DNA from: Emcibacter sp048269205
GTDB taxonomy: Bacteria > Pseudomonadota > Alphaproteobacteria > Sphingomonadales > Emcibacteraceae
Length of the DNA: 64,000 nt
Direction of reading: 5' to 3'
Assembly (NCBI RefSeq): GCF_048269205.1
Contig: NZ_JBLXJC010000003.1
Coordinates: 248,001-312,000 of the forward strand
Made by a program: the position numbers and the translations under genes. Below, piece by piece: positions 1 to 7,754 of the stretch; position 1 is the first letter of the stretch, and each line of letters starts with the position of its first letter. The notes beneath the pieces are model-generated. The model did no database searches. It had not been told where the DNA came from and saw nothing but the letters and a program-made list of their open reading frames with translations.

Positions 1-1790
1 TCGTTCAGGTTATGATTGACATTCGCCACAGCGGTTGCTGCCGTCTGCATATTGGAGGAAATGTCCCGGGTCGCCGCACCCTGTTCCTCAATGGCATCGG
101 CAATACCATTCACATTGCCCTGAAGATCGCCGATGGATGAGCTAATGGCCCCCAGGCGGGACACCACATCGCTGGAAACATTCTGCATCCGGTTGATTTC
201 TCCCGAAATCTGGCCAATGGCGTCGGAGACCTGGTTGGCCAGGTTCTTCACTTCACCGGCCACCACGGCAAACCCCTTGCCAGCCTCGCCGGCGCGGGCG
301 GATTCAATGGTGGCGTTGAGGGCCAGCAAATTGATCTGCGAGGCAATATCCTCAATCAGCACAACGATCCGGTTCATGGCTTCCGCGGCATCGCTCAGTT
401 CCATGGTGGAACTATTGATGGATTCAGTTTCCGTAAAGGTCGTATCCGCCGCCTTCCGGGCGTGAGCGACGCTTTCCGTAATTTCGTGGATCGAGGCATT
501 CAGTTCCTCAGCAGCAGCAGCAACAACCTGCAGCATGGAATCTGTCTGGGTCGAGGCACTGGCCGCAGAACCGGCCTTGACGTTGGCTTCGCCTACTGTT
601 TTGAGAATCTTGTCAAGATTTTCATCGATAATTGTCCCGACGCGTTCCCGCTCCAGCCGGGCCTGGACCCGCTCGGTGATATCGGTGGCAAATTTAACCA
701 CCTTGAACGGACGACCTTCCGGGTCAAGAATAGGGTTATAGGTGGCCTGAAGCCAAAGCTCCTTCCCCCCCTTGGCAACACGTTTGTATTCACCAGCCTG
801 AAATACGCCCTGGCTGAGTTCCTTCCAGAAATTCTTGTACTCATCAGTTGATCTATAGCTGGCTTCTACAAACATGCTGTGATGCTTGCCACGAATTTCA
901 TCAAGACTATATCCAACAGCGCCAAGGAAATTCTCATTTGCCGTCAGAATGTTGCCGTCCAGATCAAATTCAATTGTCGCCTGCGCCTTGTTCAGGGCCT
1001 CGATCTTGCCTTCGAAATCGGCAGTGCGCATTTTCTGTTCTGTGATGTCGTTGGCAAATTTGACCACCCGCACCGGAACACCTTCTTCATCGGTTATGGG
1101 ATTATAAGTGGCCTGCAGCCAGATTTCCCTGCCGCCGTTGCCGACACGTTTGTATTCGCCATTTTTGAATTGTCCGCTCCGCAGATCATCCCAGAATTGT
1201 TTATATTCGGGGCTCTTGCCGTAATTCCCTTCCGCAAACATGCTGTGATGTTTGCCCTGGATTTCCTCCAGACTGTAGCCGACCGTTTTGAGAAAATTTT
1301 CGTTGGCTTTGATAATGGTGCCGTCCAGCTCAAATTCAATAATTGCCTGAGCCCGGTCCAGGGCTTTCAACTTGCCAGCCGCATCAATATTGTCGTTCTG
1401 TACACTGGTAATATCTGTGGCAAATTTTACCACTTTGATGACTTTACCCATGGCACCCACGACCGGCACGTAACTTGCCCTCAGCCAGATATCCTGGCCA
1501 TCTTTGCCGACGCGTTTGTAAATGGCAGACTGCTGGTGACCATGCGCCAGATCTTCCCAGAACTTTTTATATTCCGCACTTTCCTCATATCCCGGCTGCA
1601 CAAACATACTGTGGTGCTGCCCCTTGATCTCGGAGAGCTCATAGCCAACTGTCTTCAGGAACAGGGGGTTGGCCGTCAGAATTACGCCTTCGGGAGTAAA
1701 TTCGATTACTGCCTGGGATTTTGACAATGCCTCCAATGTCGCGCTTGCGGTACCGTTAGAACCTGTATTTTTTAGCTTATTGAACACCAC
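1..1790 (-). CDS. Soluble methyl-accepting chemotaxis protein with three PAS domains (BdlA-like), 3' end outside the window
   Basis: The reading frame runs leftward from a GTG at 1790 (a second GTG follows at 1787) and is still open at base 1, so about 596 codons are visible. A GGAG lies 4 bases before the first GTG and there is no in-frame ATG nearby. Three PAS repeats of about 120 residues follow each other, at roughly 25-135, 147-257 and 269-380. Each carries an IEF start, an ANENF-like segment and a conserved HHSMF motif. A methyl-accepting signalling domain follows, with the hairpin signature INLLALNATIESARAGEAGK. No transmembrane segment or HAMP domain is seen, so it is probably a cytoplasmic sensor of redox state or small ligands passing its signal to CheA/CheW. 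This layout resembles the biofilm-dispersion protein BdlA, which has two PAS domains. The actual ligand is unknown. Confidence 0.9.
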   Translation of the reverse strand, partial: MVFNKLKNTGSNGTASATLEALSKSQAVIEFTPEGVILTANPLFLKTVGYELSEIKGQHHSMFVQPGYEESAEYKKFWEDLAHGHQQSAIYKRVGKDGQDIWLRASYVPVVGAMGKVIKVVKFATDITSVQNDNIDAAGKLKALDRAQAIIEFELDGTIIKANENFLKTVGYSLEEIQGKHHSMFAEGNYGKSPEYKQFWDDLRSGQFKNGEYKRVGNGGREIWLQATYNPITDEEGVPVRVVKFANDITEQKMRTADFEGKIEALNKAQATIEFDLDGNILTANENFLGAVGYSLDEIRGKHHSMFVEASYRSTDEYKNFWKELSQGVFQAGEYKRVAKGGKELWLQATYNPILDPEGRPFKVVKFATDITERVQARLERERVGTIIDENLDKILKTVGEANVKAGSAASASTQTDSMLQVVAAAAEELNASIHEITESVAHARKAADTTFTETESINSSTMELSDAAEAMNRIVVLIEDIASQINLLALNATIESARAGEAGKGFAVVAGEVKNLANQVSDAIGQISGEINRMQNVSSDVVSRLGAISSSIGDLQGNVNGIADAIEEQGAATRDISSNMQTAATAVANVNHNLN

Positions 1791-1930
1791 TTTACTCCAA
1801 AACTATTCTATCACTTACTTTCATTATTTATTCTATTTTACGATTATTCGATTGCACGAATATTATAACAAAAGTGTCAATAAAATATTAAGGGTTTGAA
1901 ACTTTATATAATTCAGTTGTAGATACCACT

Positions 1931-2665
1931 TCAGCCTGAGCTTAGGACCATGGCAACAGCCACCAGAATTCCCGCCAGCAAGGTGATAAAGCTGTATCTT
2001 GCGGGCTCGACTTCTACACGGGGCAACAGGTGACTTGCCCCCACATAGATCAGCGCCCCGGCGGATAGCCCCAGACAATTCCCCAGCACAGTCTCGTCAA
2101 TCCGGCTGACAAGGGGATAGGAAAGCAGCACCCCGGCCGGGGTGGTGAGTGCTGCGGCAAGAAAAGCCCAGACAAAGGCAGTCCGTGCACCGATATTGCT
2201 TCTCCGCAGCAGGACATAGGTGACAATGCCCTCGGGAAATTCATGCAGGATCATGCCGATTGCAGCCAGAATGCCGGTAAAGCTGCTTACCGAGAAAGTT
2301 ACGCTGTAGACCATCCCGTCAATGAAGGAATGCAGGCCGATGCCAAGCATGGGCACCAGGCCGATTCCATACCGGGCTCGTTGCGGCCTGTCGCAGACAT
2401 AGGCGGTAATAAACCGGTTGCAGATATGAAGAAACAGGAACCCGGCCAGCAGAAATATCGGCGCCTGGGCCGTCATGCCGATAGCACGGGGAATAAGATG
2501 CAGAAAAGACACCGAAATCAGCACGCCCGCGGCGAAGGAGGAAAAATATATGCTGTTGCGGTTTGCCCAGTCTTCAAATCGGCGAATGACCAGCAGCCCG
2601 GACGTGGTCACCCCGGCCGCCAGCAGTCCGGCAATAAAAGGAAGCCAGAAAGTCTGGTCTATCAT
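1931..2665 (-). CDS. ZIP-family divalent metal transporter
   Basis: A 244-residue, strongly hydrophobic protein with about eight membrane segments. It carries the two ZIP metal-site motifs: HSFIDG at 112-117 and HEFPEG at 141-146, in the transmembrane helices that form the binuclear metal centre. ZIP proteins import zinc, iron or manganese into the cytoplasm. The substrate cannot be told from sequence. Its ATG overlaps the stop codon of the upstream gene by 4 bases (ATGA), so the two are probably translationally coupled in one operon. The typical cytoplasmic His-rich loop of eukaryotic ZIPs is absent, as in most bacterial members. Confidence 0.9.
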   Translation of the reverse strand: MIDQTFWLPFIAGLLAAGVTTSGLLVIRRFEDWANRNSIYFSSFAAGVLISVSFLHLIPRAIGMTAQAPIFLLAGFLFLHICNRFITAYVCDRPQRARYGIGLVPMLGIGLHSFIDGMVYSVTFSVSSFTGILAAIGMILHEFPEGIVTYVLLRRSNIGARTAFVWAFLAAALTTPAGVLLSYPLVSRIDETVLGNCLGLSAGALIYVGASHLLPRVEVEPARYSFITLLAGILVAVAMVLSSG

Positions 2666-3231
2666 CCGGCAAGGGGGATTTCATGAAGATGAACATCATG
2701 GGCGGAATGCCGGGCAAGAATCTCCCGGGCCTTGTCGCCCAATTCGGGTGACCTCAGGTTGACCCACAATAAAAAACCACCATGGTCAAGATGGTCCTGG
2801 ATATCATCGGCATAGTTCTTTGCGAGCAGTCCGGCAAATATTGTCCCTATTGCCGCCCCCACTGCACCGGCCGCCGCCGCTGCCAGAATCGCTGCCAGAA
2901 GTGTCCCGCCTGTGGCCACGGTAATCGCTGTCGCGGAAGTCGCCGCAATATAGAGCGGTGTGCCGATCAATGCCCCTTCGGCATCGCCAACATCTTCCAG
3001 AGGGACAAAAACCGTGCGAGGCGCTTCCGGATCATCTTCAGCCTCCTCGACTCGCTGGTATATATGGCCGAGTTTCTCCTCGATGGCTTTGTCGCCTGCA
3101 AGAACACTCAGTTCCTGCCGCATGAAGCCATGTTCCTGCAGGTCATCTATGGCCGCCTGCATGCTCCTGACATCATTGAATACACCAACGGCCTCAGAAA
3201 TGGTTTTTCCCTGCTGTCCTGGCCCGGTCAT
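2662..3231 (-). CDS. General-stress-protein-17M-like membrane protein
   Basis: A 189-residue protein. The N-terminal 60 residues (AVGVFNDVRSMQAAIDDL followed by a GFMRQELSVLAG segment) resemble the YflT/general stress protein 17M fold, which normally senses or binds an unknown partner. The middle, roughly 92-140, is a glycine/alanine-rich membrane hairpin. The C-terminal 50 residues are soluble and probably return to the cytoplasm. Function is unknown; the family is often annotated as heat- or stress-induced. It sits second in a three-gene operon, with a 25-base gap to the gene upstream and a 4-base overlap with the ZIP transporter downstream, which hints at a role in metal or envelope stress (inference). 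Confidence 0.7.
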   Translation of the reverse strand: MTGPGQQGKTISEAVGVFNDVRSMQAAIDDLQEHGFMRQELSVLAGDKAIEEKLGHIYQRVEEAEDDPEAPRTVFVPLEDVGDAEGALIGTPLYIAATSATAITVATGGTLLAAILAAAAAGAVGAAIGTIFAGLLAKNYADDIQDHLDHGGFLLWVNLRSPELGDKAREILARHSAHDVHLHEIPLAG

Positions 3232-3256
3232 TGTGTGATCCTTTCAATATTGGAGA

Positions 3257-3652
3257 TTAAGGAGATGATTGTTCAGCCTGTTTTTTCAGATGAGAGAGTG
3301 TCTCCATCACTTCCTCCAGCTTGCCTACCGTTTCATAAAGCTTCTGGGGATCCGGCTCTCCCTCTGGCGCAACCGTGGGGCTTTCCTGTTCCAGAATTAA
3401 AAACTCCTCCCCGGCAAGCTCAATCCAGTTTTTCATGTGTTCCACAAGCCCGGGACCTTGAGATTCCAACAACTTTTCCGCACTTGCGCTGCCCGCATAG
3501 GCACTTTCCGCCCAGGCAAGAAGCTTCAGCAGGTCATCCCTGACTTTCGCCTGTTCAAGCTGGTTTTTGTTCTCGGATAAAATCAAATGAAGTTCGGTCA
3601 GGAGCTCTTCCAGATCCCGGACCAAATCCTGATGATGATCATTCGCTGCCAT
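3257..3652 (-). CDS. Hypothetical acidic helical protein
   Basis: 131 residues from the ATG at 3652, preceded by AAAGGGGAC with good spacing; an in-frame ATG at 3673 lacks such a site. The protein is soluble, acidic and predicted helical by eye (Glu/Leu-rich heptads, for example LEELLTELHLILSENKNQ), with a proline-rich linker near residue 95. No family was recognised. It is the first gene of the operon that continues into the stress-like membrane protein and the ZIP transporter. Confidence 0.65.
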   Translation of the reverse strand: MAANDHHQDLVRDLEELLTELHLILSENKNQLEQAKVRDDLLKLLAWAESAYAGSASAEKLLESQGPGLVEHMKNWIELAGEEFLILEQESPTVAPEGEPDPQKLYETVGKLEEVMETLSHLKKQAEQSSP

Positions 3653-3770
3653 ATCCGTCCCCTTTAACCGCATGTATAAATATCACTTTGAAATTCTACA
3701 AACAGTCAGTGTATTTGTCCATGCGGTTAAACGGTTATGGCCCGGCGACTCGGATAATGTTCAGTATTTT

Positions 3771-5990
3771 TTAGAAGTTTACCTTAATTCCGCCAATTGC
3801 TGTCCGCGGTTTGCCCGGACGCAGGCCGATAGGGCGGCGGGCAACGGAATAAACCTCGTCAAACAGATTATGCAGGCTGGCGAAAACTTCCACATTTTCC
3901 CGAATCAGATAATGGGCGGACAGGTCAACAACGACACGGCCGTCGATTTTCTCATCAGCCGGAATTTCACCACTGCCTGCCTGGGCACGGGAGGCAGAAA
4001 CATAGTTCATCTGCGCCGTCGCCGAGAAGCGATCATTGGCGACCCCGGCGCTCAGCGTCAGCTGATGCTCGGAGAGATAAGGGAAGTTATCACCATCAAC
4101 CACATCACCCCAGAAATCGCTGTCAAAGCTGCTGGAGAATTCGGCATCGGTATAGGTGTAGTTGACCTGCAGCGGAACAGTCCAGCCATCCCCTGCATCA
4201 ATGTCATAACCACCGACCAGTTCCAGACCCAGGATTCGTGCATCACCACCGTTATACTGGTCACCGATTTCGCCAACTTCACAGCCGACGGATGCGGTGC
4301 AGGTTCCGAGGATATTGTCGTAATCTGACCAGAAGACCATGGTTTCCAGATAAAGCGCGCCAGCCTTATACACAAAACCGAGCTCCACATTGACGCTGGT
4401 TTCCTCAACCGCATCCGGGTTACCCGCACCCGGAGGGTTAAATCCTTTGTACAATCCGCCGGTGACGGTCAGGCTGTCATCAACCTTGTAGCTGACGCCA
4501 AGACCGGGGATGAAGGCATCCACTTTGGTTTCTTCACGGTCATTGCGCATACCGCTGCGATCCGCATCGCCAGCGGCCCAGTCGGAACGATTAAGACGGA
4601 TCGTCTCAAAACGCACCCCCGGTACTATCGTCCAGTTACCGGCTGTGATGGTATCCTGTGCAAAAAAGGCCCAGGCATTTGCGCTGACAAGCCGGTTACC
4701 GGCAGAGCCAATGGCATCTTCCGACGCATAAACAAGATCGCCGTCGATCATGGTGAAGCTTTCATGATACTGAAGCCGGTCTTCAAAATCCTCATGATAG
4801 CGGAGGGAAAATTCGAAATCATGGGATGCTGCACCGGTCTCGAACGGGATGGCAACCAGGGACTGGATGCCCTTGGCTTCGTAACTGCGGGCATTATGGC
4901 GAAGACGGATGGCACCTGCTGCACTGTCAGTCTCCCCTTTCAGCCAGGAAAGTTCTGTTGCGCATTCCACCGGATTGGAGAGGACGTAACTGCCGCTGCC
5001 ACAGGATGAAACCGTGGCATTACGGATATCCTGGAACTTGAACCAGTCACGCTCGAATTCATTGTAATAGGCAACGGTCACCAGCTCGACACCATCGAAA
5101 TTCGCTGTATGGGTAATCTGGAACTGCTTGTGATCTGTGTCGATATTATCCAGGGCACTTGCCGCATAACGCTGATAAGGGTCAGTGGCAAAATCGGAAT
5201 CACTGAGACCCAGGTAGGATTCATTGGAATCACCATCGGTTTTGGAAACCTTGAATTCCAGGGACTGCGGAATCGCGGCATCTGCACTGGAGCTGATACG
5301 CAGCTTGCCCAGAATATCGGTCACTTCATAGCCGGTATCACCCCCGTTGGGCAGGGTTTTGAAGCCATCGTTCGCAGAATGGAATATCTCCACCACACCG
5401 GAAACATGATCACCGGAGCCGCCAACTGATCCATGCAGGGTATAGAGGCCGTCCTCACCGATGCGGGCATCGGCAAATCCGGAAAATTCTTCCGGGATGG
5501 AGCGGCTGACAAGGTTAATCGCCCCGCCCACGGTCCGCGGGCCGAATTTTACAGCCGCGGATCCCTTGCGGACCTCGATGGCTTCCATGCGGGCAGTTGT
5601 CGGGAAATAATAGGCTGAGGGGGCTGCATAGGGTGCAGGCGCAATCAGCACACCATCTTCCATTAGTGTAATTTTTGCAGATCGTTCCACACCTGACCCG
5701 CGCAGGCCGATATTCGGCCTGAGGCCGTAACCATCTTCTTCCTGAATATTGACACCCGGCACCAGGCGCAGGGTACGGAGAATATCCTCATACTTGAAAA
5801 CATCCAGATCTTCCTCGCTCAGGCGAAGGGCGGCACCGGGGATTTTTACCCGGTCAGATGTTTTGCCGATAACCTGGATGCGCTCCATGCCGTTGCTTTC
5901 ATCAAACGTGGCTTCCTCAGCCACCACAGAAGCGGAAAGAGACAAGACCAGGGCAACAGGTGCAACACCCGCATACAAAACAGATTTCAT
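3771..5990 (-). CDS. TonB-dependent outer-membrane receptor, FecA-like (ferric siderophore/citrate type)
   Basis: 739 residues from the ATG at 5990, which follows GGAGGA and begins a clear signal peptide (MKSVLYAGVAPVALVLSLSA, cleavage near residue 24). The longer upstream frame has no signal peptide and was not used. The plug domain contains GMERIQVIGK (TonB-box region), NIGLRGSGVERSAKITLMED and APAPYAAPSAYYFP, the last typical of FecA-type receptors. The remainder is a 22-strand-type barrel ending in an aromatic residue (GGIKVNF). It should import a ferric chelate through the outer membrane using TonB energy. No FecI/FecR pair or inner-membrane transporter is adjacent. A palindromic region lies upstream, consistent with metal control (inference). 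Confidence 0.88.
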   Translation of the reverse strand: MKSVLYAGVAPVALVLSLSASVVAEEATFDESNGMERIQVIGKTSDRVKIPGAALRLSEEDLDVFKYEDILRTLRLVPGVNIQEEDGYGLRPNIGLRGSGVERSAKITLMEDGVLIAPAPYAAPSAYYFPTTARMEAIEVRKGSAAVKFGPRTVGGAINLVSRSIPEEFSGFADARIGEDGLYTLHGSVGGSGDHVSGVVEIFHSANDGFKTLPNGGDTGYEVTDILGKLRISSSADAAIPQSLEFKVSKTDGDSNESYLGLSDSDFATDPYQRYAASALDNIDTDHKQFQITHTANFDGVELVTVAYYNEFERDWFKFQDIRNATVSSCGSGSYVLSNPVECATELSWLKGETDSAAGAIRLRHNARSYEAKGIQSLVAIPFETGAASHDFEFSLRYHEDFEDRLQYHESFTMIDGDLVYASEDAIGSAGNRLVSANAWAFFAQDTITAGNWTIVPGVRFETIRLNRSDWAAGDADRSGMRNDREETKVDAFIPGLGVSYKVDDSLTVTGGLYKGFNPPGAGNPDAVEETSVNVELGFVYKAGALYLETMVFWSDYDNILGTCTASVGCEVGEIGDQYNGGDARILGLELVGGYDIDAGDGWTVPLQVNYTYTDAEFSSSFDSDFWGDVVDGDNFPYLSEHQLTLSAGVANDRFSATAQMNYVSASRAQAGSGEIPADEKIDGRVVVDLSAHYLIRENVEVFASLHNLFDEVYSVARRPIGLRPGKPRTAIGGIKVNF

Positions 5991-6048
5991 GGGAAGAGTC
6001 CTCCAGTAATTAAGTATTATTATTAATTTTGGAAGATCACTAGCATCC

Positions 6049-6082
6049 TGCATATGCAAATGCAAGTCGTTCTTATAAGAAC
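6049..6082. promoter_or_regulatory. Two palindromes upstream of the FecA-like receptor gene
   Basis: The sequence shows a 10-base palindrome TGCATATGCA at 6049-6058 and a perfect 14-base palindrome GTTCTTATAAGAAC at 6069-6082, about 80 bases before the receptor start. Between them TGCAAATGCAAG contains a short direct repeat. The position fits a repressor site for an iron-regulated receptor. Neither palindrome was matched with confidence to the Fur, Irr or RirA consensus. Confidence 0.45.
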
Positions 6083-6109
6083 TTGATATACATCTAATAC
6101 TCGTGAAGT

Positions 6110-6139
6110 AAAAAAAGGGAGGTCCCATTGGCACCTCCC
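6110..6139 (-). terminator. Rho-independent terminator of the aldehyde dehydrogenase gene
   Basis: The stem GGGAGGT/ACCTCCC has a 9-base loop and, read on the minus strand, is followed by a run of T. It lies 26 bases beyond the dehydrogenase stop codon. Confidence 0.8.
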
Positions 6140-6165
6140 GTTAAAATATGCGATCGATTATGGTG

Positions 6166-7569
6166 TCAGCTATAGACAGCCTGGATGGTGGTATATTCCT
6201 TGAGGCCTTCTTCCCCGAACTCCACACCGATGCCGGATTTCTTTACCCCGCCAAAGGGGACATTGGGCTGGATCATACCATGTTTGTTGATCCAGACGCT
6301 GCCACATTCCATCCGCAGGGCAATTTCCTTCGCCCTGTCCACATCGGCGGACCAGACGGAACCGCCAAGGCCATTCTCGGACGCGTTGGCCATTTCGATG
6401 GCTTCATCAAGACTGCTGAATTTGATGATCGGCAGGGCCGGGCCGAACTGTTCCTCATCGACAATCCGCATGCCGTTCGATACATCGGCAAGCAGGGTCG
6501 CGGGATAGAAATAACCCGGCCCTTCCTTGGGATCGGCGCCCAGCAGAACGCGCGCCCCGTTTGCCACCGCATCAGAAACCAGATCGCGAACCTTATTATA
6601 TTGCATCTCATTCTGCACAGGGCCGAGGGCGGTATTTTCGTCAAGGCCGTTGCCCATGGGCAGATTGGCGGCATAGCCGGTCAGGGCCGCGCAGACATCT
6701 TCATAAATGTCCTCATGAACATAAAGACGCTTCAGGGCAGCGCAGGTCTGGCCGCCGTTGATAAAGGCGCCCCAGAACAGCCCCTCGGCGATGGCTTGAG
6801 GGTCCACATCCGGTAATACAATACCGGCGTCATTACCGCCCAGTTCCAGGGTCAGGCGCTTCAGGGTCGGTGCGGCACTGGCCATGATCTTGCCGCCGGT
6901 GGCGCAGGATCCGGTAAAGACGATCTTCTGAATGCCCGGATGTTCGCTCATCATCTGGCCAAGATCATCCCGGCCACTGATCACATTCAGCACCCCTGGA
7001 GGCAGCGACGCAGCCATCAGTTCCACCATGCGCAGGGTGCCGAGCGGCGTATAGGGCGACGGCTTGATCACCACCGTATTGCCGGAGCGAATGGCCGGAA
7101 CCACATGCCAGATGGCAATCATCAGCGGCCAGTTCCAGGGGGTGATGGACCCCACCACACCGACCGGCTTGCGATGCAGCTCCACATAGCCTTCCTCATT
7201 GTCCTGGACAACCTTGACCGGGAGTTCCAGATCGGCGGTATAATGGGTCCAGGCCTGGCACCCGCCAAGCTCGAAACGGGACCCGAGGCCATTGAGCGGC
7301 TTGCCCTGCTCTTCAGTAACCAGCTTCGCCAGTTCCTCGGCATGGTCTTCCAGAATTTTGCCCATGCCATGACAGGCCGCCTTGCGCACCTCGTCAGAGG
7401 TCTGGCTCCAGCTCTTGAAGGCTTCCGCCGCCGCCGAAACCGCCGCATCCAGCTGCTCCCTGCCCGCCACCGGGCATTTACCCAGTAGCTCACCTGTGGC
7501 CGGGTTGAAGATGTCCATATGGCTGTGGCAGGGCACGCTTTTACCATTGATATAAAGATTATATTCCAT
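6166..7569 (-). CDS. NAD(P)-dependent aldehyde dehydrogenase
   Basis: 467 residues, the usual length for soluble aldehyde dehydrogenases. The nucleotide-binding segment includes TPWNWPLM at 143-150 and VVIKPSPYTPLG at 166-177. The general base lies in LELGGND (Glu242) and the catalytic thiol in GGQTC (Cys276), so the enzyme should be active. It oxidises an aldehyde to an acid; the substrate is not evident. It lies 186 bases downstream of the asparagine-synthase-like gene on the same strand but is separated from it by a long inverted repeat, so cotranscription is uncertain. It has its own terminator. Confidence 0.85.
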   Translation of the reverse strand: MEYNLYINGKSVPCHSHMDIFNPATGELLGKCPVAGREQLDAAVSAAAEAFKSWSQTSDEVRKAACHGMGKILEDHAEELAKLVTEEQGKPLNGLGSRFELGGCQAWTHYTADLELPVKVVQDNEEGYVELHRKPVGVVGSITPWNWPLMIAIWHVVPAIRSGNTVVIKPSPYTPLGTLRMVELMAASLPPGVLNVISGRDDLGQMMSEHPGIQKIVFTGSCATGGKIMASAAPTLKRLTLELGGNDAGIVLPDVDPQAIAEGLFWGAFINGGQTCAALKRLYVHEDIYEDVCAALTGYAANLPMGNGLDENTALGPVQNEMQYNKVRDLVSDAVANGARVLLGADPKEGPGYFYPATLLADVSNGMRIVDEEQFGPALPIIKFSSLDEAIEMANASENGLGGSVWSADVDRAKEIALRMECGSVWINKHGMIQPNVPFGGVKKSGIGVEFGEEGLKEYTTIQAVYS

Positions 7570-7700
7570 CGAAGCTTCCCCGGTTTAGAAAGTTGAATCA
7601 TTTGTGTCACAGCAGGGCCTTGTACAAGCACCCTGCCGCCGAAACGCGCTGTTCCAGCGGAGTCCGGTCATTAAAAATATCACAGAGGGAAAGTCCGGGG

Positions 7701-7743
7701 CTATGCTACCTAAGCATCAGAAACTGAGACTAAGGTAGCATAG
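7701..7743. repeat. 43-base inverted repeat between the asparagine-synthase-like and aldehyde dehydrogenase genes
   Basis: Perfect 11-base arms (CTATGCTACCT and AGGTAGCATAG) flank a 21-base loop. It begins 12 bases after the asparagine-synthase-like stop codon and lacks a T-run, so it does not look like a standard intrinsic terminator. It may be a stabilising 3' hairpin, a terminator of another type, or a regulator site for the aldehyde dehydrogenase gene. Confidence 0.6.
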
Positions 7744-7754
7744 GCGGGGTAAAG

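Noticed and set aside
593..844. A frame suggesting a frameshift in the third PAS domain of the chemoreceptor
   Set aside because: A run of seven C at 765-771 looked like a frameshift, but reading through it in the main frame gives an intact VAKGGKELWLQATYNP, so the gene is continuous.
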